A stretch of 64,000 bases of DNA from NCBI GenBank assembly GCA_958296195.1, contig OY282455.1, positions 2,976,001-3,040,000 on the forward strand. Reading direction: 5' to 3'. The notes beneath the pieces were generated by a model. That model ran no database searches and was not told the DNA's origin. It saw nothing but the letters and a program-made list of their open reading frames with translations. The position numbers and the translations under genes are program-made. Every line of letters begins with the position of its first letter. The first letter of the stretch is position 1. The stretch is from an uncultured Pseudomonadales bacterium. GTDB lineage: Bacteria > Pseudomonadota > Gammaproteobacteria > Pseudomonadales > Azotimanducaceae. Below, piece after piece: positions 1 to 7,504 of the stretch.

Positions 1-680
1 TTCAGTTCCTGGCCGGTCGAAGCGCAAACAAGCGAGAAGAACGCCCGAAACGTCTCCAAATCGCCGACCTGCTCCATGGCTCGCAGGTCGCGCTCCAAAT
101 ACGTTTGCAGATAGCTTTCCATCCACAGGCCGCGGTCAACATCGGGGTTGATTCGGGGTTCAGGATAGCCGCCGCGAAACAGCCAGTCGCCAAGGTCGAA
201 CTGCAGGGCGCCGTCGCTGTTGAGATTCGCATTCAGCAGCGCATCAAGGCTGGGCACTGTCCCCGTGCGAAGCACTTCCGACACCGACAGTGGATGCAAG
301 GGCAGAACGGCCATCCTTCCCGCCAAGGTCTGGCTGACTCCCTTCATCAAGGCGAAGTCTTGGGAACCACTCAGGAGCCAGCGGCCTGGATGCCGGTTGC
401 CGTCAACCTCCTCCTTTAAGTAGTGCAGAAGTTGCGGCGCATACTGAATCTCGTCAAGGATGGCCCGCGGCCCCACTTCGGCGAGAAAGCTCTTGGCGTC
501 TTCGCGCACGATGTCGCGCACGCTCGGCAACTCCAAGGAAACGTACGGATGCGATCCCTCAAACTCCTCGCGCAGCAGGGTGGTCTTGCCGGTTTGGCGC
601 GGGCCGGTAATCAGCACGACGGGAAAAGTGCGCATGGCGCGGCGCACGGTGGTGGCAAGGGATCGGGGAAGGTAGGGCAT
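1..680 (-). CDS. AAA-family ATPase with DUF4143-type C-terminal part (partial)
   Basis: The reading frame opens with ATG at 680 and stays open to the left edge, so 226 N-terminal codons are visible and the C-terminus is missing. The protein has a P-loop near residues 26-36 (GPRQTGKTTLL) and a Walker B-like strand ending in ILDEIQYAP near residue 75. A conserved 'LLSGSQDF' follows, then the 'GGYPEP ... YLQTYLERDLR' stretch typical of the AAA_14/DUF4143 family. These are widespread standalone predicted ATPases of unknown substrate, often in accessory or toxin-like contexts. The gene lies 95 bp from an IS end, so its promoter region is now next to mobile DNA. The family call is firm; the cellular role is unknown. 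Confidence 0.85.
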   Translation of the reverse strand, partial: MPYLPRSLATTVRRAMRTFPVVLITGPRQTGKTTLLREEFEGSHPYVSLELPSVRDIVREDAKSFLAEVGPRAILDEIQYAPQLLHYLKEEVDGNRHPGRWLLSGSQDFALMKGVSQTLAGRMAVLPLHPLSVSEVLRTGTVPSLDALLNANLNSDGALQFDLGDWLFRGGYPEPRINPDVDRGLWMESYLQTYLERDLRAMEQVGDLETFRAFFSLVCASTGQEL

Positions 681-758
681 GGGTGCGGCCAAACTCCGCG
701 CAAATCGAACATGCGCTATTCTATTTGCACGATGTAGAATGAAGCAAGGGTGAGTTCC

Positions 759-774
759 ACTCGGATCCTGAATC
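759..774. repeat. Left copy of 16-bp target-site duplication
   Basis: ACTCGGATCCTGAATC directly abuts the left IS end and recurs exactly at 2292-2307 directly after the right end. The perfect match at both flanks marks a recent single insertion. Confidence 0.85.
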
Positions 775-808
775 TGTTAAGAACAAATAAAGTGTCCGGT
801 TTTAGAAC
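775..808 (+). repeat. Left terminal inverted repeat of the first IS
   Basis: Begins TGTTAAGAACAAATA, then AAGTGTCCGGTTTTAGAAC. It matches the reverse complement of 2257-2291 with one single-base gap and a few mismatches. A second GTGTCCGGTTT copy lies just inside at 816. Confidence 0.9.
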
Positions 809-862
809 ACAAGAAGTGTCCGGTTTCACTGTCGCCCGGTTTTGCGACTGGAGCGCATCGGC

Positions 863-2044
863 ATGGGCAAGGCGAACTTGGCTCAGGAGAAGCGGGACAT
901 GGTGTTCGAGGAGGTTTACGGGGTTTGGACGGAGCGCCGTCTGACGCAGGAGGATGCGGCGGAGCTGTTGGGGGTTTGCCCCCGGACGTTCCGGCGTTGG
1001 ACCGAGCGCTACGAGGGGGACGGGATCGACGGGCTTCGTGACCGTCGGCTGTCGGGTGCGTCGCACCGTGCGGCGCCGGTGGACGAGGTGATGCGGATGG
1101 CGGATCGGTACCGGACGCGGCATGAGGGCTGGAGCGTTCGGCACTTTTACTCCTGGTACCGCCGCGACGGCGGGGAGCGCAGCCATGGCTGGGTGAAGGA
1201 CAAGCTTCAGCAGGCGGGCGCCGTGCCCAGGTCGAAGGGCCGGGGGAGGCACCGCAAGCGGCGGGAGCGGTCGCCCTGGCCGGGGATGCTGCTGCACCAG
1301 GACGGCAGCAGCCACGAGTGGGTCGAGGGCCGGCGTTGGGACCTGATCGTGACGATGGACGACGCGACGAGCGAGCATTGCTCGATGTTCCTGTGCGGGG
1401 AGGAGGGGCTGTGGAGCAGCTTCCGGGGCGTTCGGGAGACGATCGAGGCCAAGGGCCTGTTCTGCTCGCTTTACACGGACCGGGGCTCGCACTACTGGAC
1501 GACGCCGGAGGCGGGCGGGAAGGTGGACCGGGGGAACCCGACGCAGTTCGGCCGGGCGATGGCCCGTCTGGGGATCGAGATGATCCCGGCCTATTCGCCG
1601 GAGGCGCGGGGGCGCTCGGAGCGGGCGTTCGGCACCCACCAGGGCCGGCTGCCGAAGGAGTTGGCGCTGGCCGGGGCGACGGACCTGGACTCGGCCAACC
1701 GTTACTTGGCGGAGGTGTGCATGCCGGCCTTCAACGCGGAGTTCGCGCAGCCGGCGCGGGAGTCGGGTTCGGGGTTCGTGCCCTGCCGGGACCCGGCGGC
1801 GCTGGACGACGTCCTGTGCGAGGTTCACGAGCGCACCGTGGGGCGGGACAACTGCGTGGGGTTCGAGGGGCTGGCCCTGCAGTTGCCGGCGGACCGGCAT
1901 CGGCCCCACTACGCGAAGGTCAGGGTGAAGGTCCGCCGCCACGCCGACGGTACGCTGTCGGTCTGGCACGGCCCCCGCCGACTGGCCAAGTACGGTCCCA
2001 AGGGCGAGCCGGCGGCGGACGGCGAACTGGCCGCCGCCGCGTAG
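863..2044 (+). CDS. ISNCY/IS1202-type DDE transposase
   Basis: A 393-residue transposase from ATG 863, which aligns with the start of the second IS transposase in this window; GGAG lies 9 bp upstream. The N-terminus has a helix-turn-helix region ('RRLTQEDAAELLGVCPRTFRRW', shown here as two adjoining pieces RRLTQEDAAELL and GVCPRTFRRW). An rve/RNase H-like core follows with acidic residues at 'LHQDGSSH', 'LYTDRGSHYW' and 'SPEARGRSER', consistent with a DDE triad. It catalyses cut-and-paste or copy-out movement of its own IS through the flanking inverted repeats. It is clearly homologous to the protein at 4770-5975, with many identical blocks but different terminal repeats, so the two are related but separate elements. 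No frameshift is present. Confidence 0.9.
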   Translation: MGKANLAQEKRDMVFEEVYGVWTERRLTQEDAAELLGVCPRTFRRWTERYEGDGIDGLRDRRLSGASHRAAPVDEVMRMADRYRTRHEGWSVRHFYSWYRRDGGERSHGWVKDKLQQAGAVPRSKGRGRHRKRRERSPWPGMLLHQDGSSHEWVEGRRWDLIVTMDDATSEHCSMFLCGEEGLWSSFRGVRETIEAKGLFCSLYTDRGSHYWTTPEAGGKVDRGNPTQFGRAMARLGIEMIPAYSPEARGRSERAFGTHQGRLPKELALAGATDLDSANRYLAEVCMPAFNAEFAQPARESGSGFVPCRDPAALDDVLCEVHERTVGRDNCVGFEGLALQLPADRHRPHYAKVRVKVRRHADGTLSVWHGPRRLAKYGPKGEPAADGELAAAA

Positions 2045-2082
2045 CGCCATGCCGAACGGAGCGCCCCCGATCCAGCCGCCGC

Positions 2083-2141
2083 CGGGCTTTGCGCCTCGGG
2101 CTGCGGTCGCTGCGCTCCCTTCGCCCGAGGCGCAAAGCCCG
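2083..2141 (+). terminator. Long hairpin after the transposase gene
   Basis: Perfect 19-bp arms (2083-2101 CGGGCTTTGCGCCTCGGGC and 2123-2141) are separated by a 21-nt loop. They sit 38 bp downstream of the transposase stop and inside the IS. There is no T-run, so it may act as a transcription block, an mRNA 3' stabiliser or a folded IS end rather than a classical terminator. Confidence 0.6.
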
Positions 2142-2256
2142 ACTGAAACCCGAACGGCGCCGGCTTCAAGCGCCGGCCGTCCGGATGCAAACTTGCGCTG
2201 CGGGAAGCGCCAAAGCCTTGCCCGCGCCCACCGCAGCCAAACCGGACAGTTTATTT

Positions 2257-2291
2257 GTTCTAAAACCGGACACTTCTATTTGTTGCTAACA
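2257..2291 (-). repeat. Right terminal inverted repeat of the first IS
   Basis: Read inward it begins TGTTAGCAACAAATAG and then AAGTGTCCGGTTTTAGAAC, the partner of 775-808. A second motif copy lies inside at 2239-2249. Confidence 0.9.
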
Positions 2292-2307
2292 ACTCGGATC
2301 CTGAATC
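2292..2307. repeat. Right copy of 16-bp target-site duplication
   Basis: Exact copy of 759-774, placed immediately outside the right inverted repeat. Confidence 0.85.
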
Positions 2308-2376
2308 TAGACAGCAGTGTTTGGCAGCGCCAGAATGCAAAACCTTCGAGTATCCAGCCCAAAGTCCAAGCGCCCC

Positions 2377-2958
2377 ATGCCCATTGACAGTCTCATCGTC
2401 TGCCTCACCGGGGCGGAGTGCAGCGGCAAGACCACCTTGGCGGAGGCTCTGGCGCAGAGCTACAGGGTGCCCTTGGTGCCGGAGGCGGCGCGGGGATGGC
2501 TGGAGCGCAAGGGGCCTCAAGGAGCTGCAACGGGCGTGGGGAGAAGCGCGCAAACCAGCGACCCGGTGGCTTACGCCAAGGACGACGTGCTGGCCATCGC
2601 CAAGGAGCAAGCCCGTTTGGAGCAGGCGGCCTTGGCCAAGGGGCCGCCGTTGTTGATCTGCGATACGGATCTGCTGGTGGTTCAGGTTTGGTGGGAAGTC
2701 AAGTACGGGGTGCTGCCGGATGAACTCCGCCGAGCTTTGGCTGAGCGCGGCCCGAGGGCCTATCTGTTGACCCGGCCGGACATCCCTTGGGTTGCGGACC
2801 CGCTGCGGGAGAGCGGCGGGAACCGGGACGGCCTGCACCGCCGCCAGCAACAGCTATTGGCCGCCGGCAACCATCCTTACGCGGAGTTGGGCGGGGATGC
2901 AGCGACCCGCTTGGCCGATGCCCGACGCCACATTGACGGCTGGCTCGCTGGTGGCTAG
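2377..2958 (+). CDS. P-loop kinase of NadR-C / AAA_28 type
   Basis: Starting at ATG 2377 the protein has 193 residues. It opens with a hydrophobic strand and a P-loop, CLTGAECSGKTTLAEAL, followed by 'PEAARGWL'. Later motifs are 'LLICDTDLLVVQVWW' and 'YLLTRPDIPWVADPLR'. This arrangement is that of the ribosylnicotinamide-kinase domain of NadR and stand-alone AAA_28 proteins, which phosphorylate nicotinamide riboside. The 'TDLL' and 'DIPWVADPLR' motifs support a true NadR-kinase-like fold. An in-frame GTG at 2317 would add 20 unconserved residues; neither start has a strong ribosome binding site. The IS ends only 85 bp upstream and may have displaced the native promoter. The convergent neighbour is an NAD-dependent sirtuin, so a shared NAD link is plausible but inferred. 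Confidence 0.75.
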   Translation: MPIDSLIVCLTGAECSGKTTLAEALAQSYRVPLVPEAARGWLERKGPQGAATGVGRSAQTSDPVAYAKDDVLAIAKEQARLEQAALAKGPPLLICDTDLLVVQVWWEVKYGVLPDELRRALAERGPRAYLLTRPDIPWVADPLRESGGNRDGLHRRQQQLLAAGNHPYAELGGDAATRLADARRHIDGWLAGG

Positions 2959-2972
2959 CGGAAACGGCCGTT

Positions 2973-3725
2973 TCAGTTCAAGCCGACCACAAACGAGAGG
3001 GTGGGGCCGATTTCGCCATGCACCACCACATCGGCTATGGAGTCCAGGGGGGTGGGCTCGCGGTTGACGATGGCCAACTGCGCACCCAAGCTCTTGGCGG
3101 CTTCCGGGAAGGCCGCGGCCGGATAAACCACTAGAGAGGAGCCGGCGACGACCATCAGGTCGCAGCCCGCCACCGCCGCTTGCGCCCGCTGCATCTCCCG
3201 TTCCGGCATGGCTTGACCGAAGGAGATGGTGGCGGCCTTGATGACGCCGCCGCAATTGGCGCAGGGCTCCACCCAGCCCAACTGCCGGAACTGCCGCTCC
3301 AGTTCGGCGATCTCATAACGTCGGCGGCAACCCAAGCACTTGGCGTAGCTGGCGTTGCCGTGCAGTTCGATCACTTGCTCCTCCGGCACCCCGGAGTCCT
3401 GGTGCAGGTTGTCCACGTTTTGGGTGATGACGGATTGGCAGCCGCCTTCCTTCACCAAGCGGGCGATGCTGAGATGGCCCCTGTTCGGCTTGGCTTTCTC
3501 CAAGGCGCGCTCGCCGGTGAAGCGCCGCCGCCAGGACTCTTGGCGCACCGCGTCGTCGGCGATGAAATCCTGAAAGGGGATGGGCTTCATCTGGTTCCAA
3601 AGGCCGGTGCCGGGGCTGCGGAAGTCCGGAATGCCGGATTCGGTGCTGATGCCGGCGCCCGTGAAAAAGACCATGCGCCGCGCCTGCGCCACCAAGTCCG
3701 CCAGTCGTCTGACGCTGTCCTCCAT
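2973..3725 (-). CDS. cobB: NAD-dependent protein deacylase (sirtuin, SIR2 family)
   Basis: The start ATG at 3725 is preceded by AAGGA 8 bp upstream; a TTG at 3758 would add 11 residues. The 250-residue protein shows the SIR2 signature in order: 'FFTGAGISTESGIPDFRS' at the N-terminus, 'ITQNVDNLHQ', the catalytic 'ELHGN' histidine, and a zinc site from two Cys pairs (CLGC and CANCGG). Near the C-terminus are 'VVAGSSLVVYPAA' and 'AIVNREPTPLD'. It removes acyl groups from protein lysines using NAD, releasing nicotinamide and O-acyl-ADP-ribose. All catalytic and zinc residues are present. It is a single gene, convergent with the NadR-kinase-like gene 15 bp away. Confidence 0.92.
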   Translation of the reverse strand: MEDSVRRLADLVAQARRMVFFTGAGISTESGIPDFRSPGTGLWNQMKPIPFQDFIADDAVRQESWRRRFTGERALEKAKPNRGHLSIARLVKEGGCQSVITQNVDNLHQDSGVPEEQVIELHGNASYAKCLGCRRRYEIAELERQFRQLGWVEPCANCGGVIKAATISFGQAMPEREMQRAQAAVAGCDLMVVAGSSLVVYPAAAFPEAAKSLGAQLAIVNREPTPLDSIADVVVHGEIGPTLSFVVGLN

Positions 3726-3809
3726 GCCGGGGTCCTTCTTCGTGGGGCGTTGGCCCAAGCGCCTTCCGGCACCGGGCGCGATTGCATACGGACAAGTCTA
3801 AACCCTAAC

Positions 3810-3874
3810 CCGCATATAGCACCAAGCCGCTTGTCCCCAGCCGAAATGTTCCTTTTTTCAGCAACCCCTCTAGT
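3810..3874 (+). repeat. Dispersed intergenic repeat, copy A
   Basis: The 20 bases CGCATATAGCACCAAGCCGC are followed by TTGTCCCCAG and a T-rich stretch. About 85 % of the first 50 bases recur at 44185-44245, and a 17-bp core recurs at 59822. All copies are intergenic. Function unknown. Confidence 0.65.
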
Positions 3875-3923
3875 GTGCTGTCCCGCAAATAAGCGCACTT
3901 TGGATGCGAGGGATTTTTGGCGC

Positions 3924-4550
3924 CTAGCAAGGCGCGACAACGGCGTGTGGCAGGCTCCGCCGGTGGCCGAAAGCAGTGAGTTGTAGAGTTGGCTCAAGCA
4001 AGCCGGTTTCGTCGCAGACCCCAAGGTCAATGCCGATGGCGTGTCCGCTCGATCGGTCGGCGGCCAGAATGTCAACGCGGGTTCCCTGCTGGCCTAAGAT
4101 GTGGCCCGGAACCGGGCTGGTCCTCACTTCGATTTCGTCGGCCAAGCCGCTGGCTTCGGCAATTTGGCGAACGGCGTCCCTCAACTCGGATGCGAGCTTG
4201 CCGGTCAAGCTCACTACGGCAGCCCGCCAGTTCGCCCGACACAGTGGCCCGCATAGGTGCGCGAGCAACACAACGCCAATCAGAAAGGACTTGCCGTTGC
4301 GCCTGGCTATCGACAGCGCGGCCTCCTTGACGCCCGGAGCGAATGCGTCCTTAAGCCAATCGAACTGCCAGTGCGCCAAGCGGAAGGGTTCCCCTTGTTG
4401 GGGAGGGGGGGGGGGTGGGACAACTAGATTCCATGCGCTCCAATCGGATATGGCCTTGGCAGCCTTTGCGCCGGTGAGCTTCGGAGCGTTGAGCTTGGCG
4501 CTGCCGTTGGCGGCCTGTTTTGTGCGCCGCGCTGCAGGCTTTCCGGGCAT
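3924..4550 (-). pseudogene. Phage terminase large-subunit remnant (frameshifted)
   Basis: The 208-codon frame has features of a terminase ATPase: 'FRLAHWQFDWL', a P-loop-like 'SIARRNGKSFLIGVV', and a Walker B/sensor stretch 'GIDLGVCDETGLLEPT'. Near 4000 the homology appears to leave this frame and continue in the neighbouring one as 'LYNSLLSATGG', which resembles the next conserved block of Terminase_1 proteins. The rest is unrecognisable, and the second, nuclease half is missing. A proline run encoded by an 11-nt C tract (4405-4415 as G on the plus strand) sits upstream of the domain. The upstream reading frame from 4608 (MGDRKAYQAAYHQRNKGRL) may hold its original N-terminus. It reads as debris of a prophage, now bounded by an IS. 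Confidence 0.7.
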
Positions 4551-4702
4551 TCAGCCTGCCCTTGTTCCGCTGGTGGTAAGCCGCTTGGTAAGCCTTCCGA
4601 TCACCCATCCAATCCTCAAAGGCACCTTTTGCCTATGAGGATTGTTGAGACAAAATTGCGCGGGCGAAAGTTGGTGCTTCGGTATCAACCGGCCTCAACT
4701 CG

Positions 4703-4752
4703 TGTCACGAGTAAACCAAAATGTCCGCTTTTAGAGTTTGCCAGTTGTCCGG
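4703..4752 (+). repeat. Inverted repeat of the second IS, left-hand end
   Basis: TGTCACGAGTAAACC is followed by TGTCCGCTTTTAGAGT and TTGTCCGG. It pairs with 6025-6074, reading inward from the other side. Confidence 0.85.
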
Positions 4753-4769
4753 TCACTTAAAGTCGTTTC

Positions 4770-5975
4770 TCAAGTTCGTCTGATGGCTGTTTTGCGCTGT
4801 TGGGCGGGCGGTGTCGCACTGAGCGGGGCGCCGTCCGGCGCGTAGCGGGCCAGCGGCCTAGGGCCATGCCAGATGGACAGTTCCCCGTTCAGGTGCCGCT
4901 TCACCTGCACCCGCACCTTCCGGTGGGTCGGACGATGGCGCTGCGCCGGGATTTGCAGCGCCATGCCCTTGAAGCTCACGCAATTGTCGTTCCCCACCAC
5001 GCGGTCGTGCGTCTCGCACAGCACTCCGTCCAGCACCGAGGGATCGACCAAGGGCACGAAGGCCGTCTCCCCGGCCAGACGCGCCTTGCGGGTCAGCCAG
5101 CGATTGTGCCGGGGCAGGTAGGTGTTGCGCAGCCACGCATTCGCATCCTCCATGGCCGTCACGCCGGCCAGCGCCAGTTCATGGGGCAGCCGGCCCTGCA
5201 AAGTGCCGAACATGCGCTCGGAGCGTCCCCTAGCCTCTGGCGAGTAGGCTGGCTCCAAGTGGATGCCCAGCCGGTCCATGGCCCGCTTGAACTGCGTGGG
5301 ATGGGCTGCGTCCACCTTGCCGCCCGCTTGGGCGGTGCGCCAGTAGTGGCTGCCGCGGTCCGTGCGCAGTTCGCAGAAAAGTCCTTTCCCTTCAATGGTC
5401 TCCAAGACGCCCCGCAGACTGCTCTCGGTGCCTTCCTCGGCGCAGAAGAACGCGGAGTAAATCTCGTTCGTGGCGTCGTCCATCGTGACCACCAAGTCCC
5501 AGTGGACGCCCGGCGCCCACGCATGGGTGCTGGCGTCCTGGTGCAGCACCATGCCCGGCATCGGCGCGGGTTCGCGCCGATGCCGGTGCTTGCCTTGGTC
5601 GGTGCGCTTGGGCGCCACGCCCGCATCCTGCAAGTGGTTCTTCACCCAGCTGTGGGAGCGGCTGCCGCCAGCGTCGCGGTAATGGTCGTAGTAGTGCCGC
5701 ACACTCCAGCCCTCATGCCGCTCCCGATAGATGGCGACGAGCTCCATCACTTCATGCACGGGCGCCTCGTTATGGGCGCTGCGCCCCAAGCGTCGATCAA
5801 TGAGGGCGTCCACGCCGCCGTCTTCGTGGCGCTCCGTCCAGCGGCGGAACGTGCGGTCACTGACGCCGAGCAAAGCCGCCGCCGCCTCCTGCGTGAGCCG
5901 TCTCTGGACCCAGAAATCATAAGCCTCCTGAAAATACGCCATGCGTCGCTCCTGGTTCATTCCGCCTCGGCCCAT
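4770..5975 (-). CDS. ISNCY/IS1202-type DDE transposase
   Basis: A 401-residue transposase with an excellent start: GGAGGTGACGC directly precedes ATG 5975. It has an N-terminal helix-turn-helix ('RLTQEAAAALLGVSDRTF') and an rve core with 'LHQDASTHAW', 'LRTDRGSHYW' and 'SPEARGRSERMFG' as the DDE-bearing blocks. The C-terminal part contains 'NDNCVSFKGMALQIPAQRHR', shared with the first IS protein (NCVGFEGLALQLPADRHR). The two proteins are clear homologues, so the genome hosts at least two members of this group. The frame is intact. A basic C-terminal tail ends the protein. Confidence 0.9.
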   Translation of the reverse strand: MGRGGMNQERRMAYFQEAYDFWVQRRLTQEAAAALLGVSDRTFRRWTERHEDGGVDALIDRRLGRSAHNEAPVHEVMELVAIYRERHEGWSVRHYYDHYRDAGGSRSHSWVKNHLQDAGVAPKRTDQGKHRHRREPAPMPGMVLHQDASTHAWAPGVHWDLVVTMDDATNEIYSAFFCAEEGTESSLRGVLETIEGKGLFCELRTDRGSHYWRTAQAGGKVDAAHPTQFKRAMDRLGIHLEPAYSPEARGRSERMFGTLQGRLPHELALAGVTAMEDANAWLRNTYLPRHNRWLTRKARLAGETAFVPLVDPSVLDGVLCETHDRVVGNDNCVSFKGMALQIPAQRHRPTHRKVRVQVKRHLNGELSIWHGPRPLARYAPDGAPLSATPPAQQRKTAIRRT

Positions 5976-6024
5976 GCGTCACCTCCAAACAGGCAAAAAA
6001 CACATGGTCCTCCGTGGTTGAAGA

Positions 6025-6074
6025 ACCGGACAACTGGCGTACTCTAAAAGCGGACAACAAGCGTACTCGTAACA
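6025..6074 (-). repeat. Inverted repeat of the second IS, right-hand end
   Basis: Inward it reads TGTTACGAGTACGC, then TTGTCCGCTTTTAGAGTACG and TTGTCCGG, matching 4703-4752 at most positions. Confidence 0.85.
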
Positions 6075-6146
6075 GCCGGGAGGCCCATGCCCCTGTTTGC
6101 TGCTATACTGCGCAGCTCATCTTGCAGCTCAAGGAAGGGAAAGAGT

Positions 6147-6296
<150 letters not shown>

Positions 6297-6400
6297 TGGA
6301 CGTTACAGAAAGACATGCGTATTCGCCCCCGACGTCATGAATCGCCAACTCCCTTCAACCTAGGCGCACTACTGTAATAAGGCTGCTACTTGCTGCGGCC

Positions 6401-6697
6401 TTGGCGCTGGCTTCGGCTTGGGCGCTTGGTCAAGACGGGCAGGCTAAAGCCATCGAGGGTTTCCATGCGGGTGCGGCCCTCAAGCTCGAAACCTTTGACT
6501 GCAGGACGCAAGGCGCTTATTCGTGCGGCATTGAGCATAAGGGGTCGGATACGCTTGAGAGGTCGGCTTCCTGCCGAACAGCCGCCAAGCTGCGGAACTT
6601 GGGCCGGGGTTACGATGGGGATTCGGAGTTGGTCGGCAAGTACATGGATGCGGTCCTGTTTTGGGATCAGTATTGCGATGCCCATCCCGAATACTAG
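6401..6697 (+). CDS. Hypothetical small secreted-type protein
   Basis: The frame is open from 6341. The segment from about 6377 reads 'IRLLLAAALALASAWALGQ', a credible signal peptide, but no ATG, GTG or TTG precedes it; the first ordinary start in frame is TTG 6401 inside the hydrophobic stretch. The mature part is about 80 residues with four Cys (FDCRTQ, YSCGIE, SASCRTAA, DQYCDAHP), which could form two disulphides. It ends in 'HPEY'. No family is recognised. Either the start codon has mutated or an unusual start is used; it lies in a degraded region, so a decaying gene is likely. Confidence 0.35.
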   Translation: MALASAWALGQDGQAKAIEGFHAGAALKLETFDCRTQGAYSCGIEHKGSDTLERSASCRTAAKLRNLGRGYDGDSELVGKYMDAVLFWDQYCDAHPEY

Positions 6698-7504
6698 GCG
6701 CACTGTGAAGCCCGCCAGCGGGCGCTGAACTGCCCCCCCATAGGTATGCCCTGAAAATCGCTGAGACGGCTTCCCAGTGGGCCGATATTCCCGCCCAAGG
6801 GCTTGAAAACCCTGACTTTGGCGGTTTGGAGGCGTTTTTTCCCTGTTTCTGGCTAATTGGCTAGGACGTGCGCCCTCTCCGGGCATTCGTCGCCAAGGTC
6901 GCATTCCCCCATGTGGTCGCCCTGGTCAACGGCCCGCCTAAGCGCGAAGTGCGCAGCCTGGCGGGTGCGGAACCATCTACGGACAAGCCGGTTGCTGCCG
7001 CGGGCCTACTGGCGCTCAACTTCGGCCCTGGTCAAAGGCGAGGACACCATGGCCTGCCCGCGCCCGCCTAGGGCCGGCTTCCAAGCGTGGTAGTGCTTCG
7101 GGGTTGTTATTGGCGGGTTCCTTGACGATTGACAAGGAATTGCGCCCTTCGGACGGTTTAACTGGCCCGTTTAGGCTGGCCTATGCTCGGCTTCGCCGCC
7201 GCGGGCCTCACTAAAGCGAAGCCTGAATGACGGGCTAAGCCCTTGCCAGCAAACACTTCGCGTGGCGTTCCATCTTGTCGGCACCTCTAGAGTTCGATTC
7301 CCTGTTTGTCCGCCAAACTCAATCAGCCACAAGGTGCCTCCCAGGCCGGATGCAGAATGGGGGATGGAGGAGAAGGATGGGGGAAACCGGCGCCCGCCCG
7401 TCGAAACGCTGCTGTCGATTGCGGAAGGGGGCTTTACAATCAGTGCGCTTGAACTTCAGTGACACCCCTTGCAAAAAGCGCAGCGCCTCGGCAACACCTG
7501 CACA
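6698..7504. other. Stretch without a recognisable gene
   Basis: About 800 bp with only short, mutually overlapping frames and no ribosome binding sites with conserved products. It contains a small hairpin (GGCTTCGC about 7188, GCGAAGCC about 7217). Around 7288-7316 a tRNA 3'-end-like string has AGTTCGATTCC and then CGCCA, but no 5' half is found upstream. It looks like decayed accessory DNA. Confidence 0.5.

Larger units (their letters stand above)
775..2291 (+). mobile_element. Complete ISNCY (IS1202-like) insertion sequence, 1517 bp
   Basis: The element is delimited by near-perfect terminal inverted repeats starting TGTTA (775-808 and 2257-2291, about 30 of 34-35 positions matching). It carries one transposase and is bracketed by a 16-bp direct repeat. 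Each end carries two copies of a TGTCCGGTTT motif whose starts are 24 bp apart (left 792 and 816; right, reverse complement, CCGGAC at 2242 and 2266), as expected for tandem transposase binding sites. The IS1202 group is known for unusually long target duplications. Intact ends, intact ORF and perfect duplication argue that the copy is recent and potentially active. Confidence 0.9.
4703..6074 (-). mobile_element. Second ISNCY (IS1202-like) insertion sequence, 1372 bp
   Basis: The ends begin TGTCACGAGTA (4703) and, inward on the other strand, TGTTACGAGTA (6074). Each end again has two TGTCCG-containing motifs 24 bp apart (4722 and 4746; reverse complement at 6027 and 6051), the same architecture as the first IS but with a different sequence (TGTCCGCTTTTAGAG). 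No matching direct repeat is seen in the flanking 16-27 bp, so one flank has probably been lost or rearranged. It lies between a terminase remnant and a poly-C tract. Confidence 0.85.

Noticed and set aside
716-2050. Long minus-strand open frame (about 444 codons) across the first IS
   Set aside because: Antisense shadow of the transposase, caused by GC-rich codons; Pro/Arg-rich with no domain pattern.
4800-6047. Plus-strand open frame of about 415 codons over the second IS
   Set aside because: Antisense to the transposase; His/Arg/Ala-rich without family motifs.
7285-7316. Possible tRNA or tmRNA 3' end (AGTTCGATTCC followed by CGCCA)
   Set aside because: The T-stem has a mismatch, and no matching acceptor 5' strand, D-arm, anticodon arm or tmRNA-like 5' half is found upstream.
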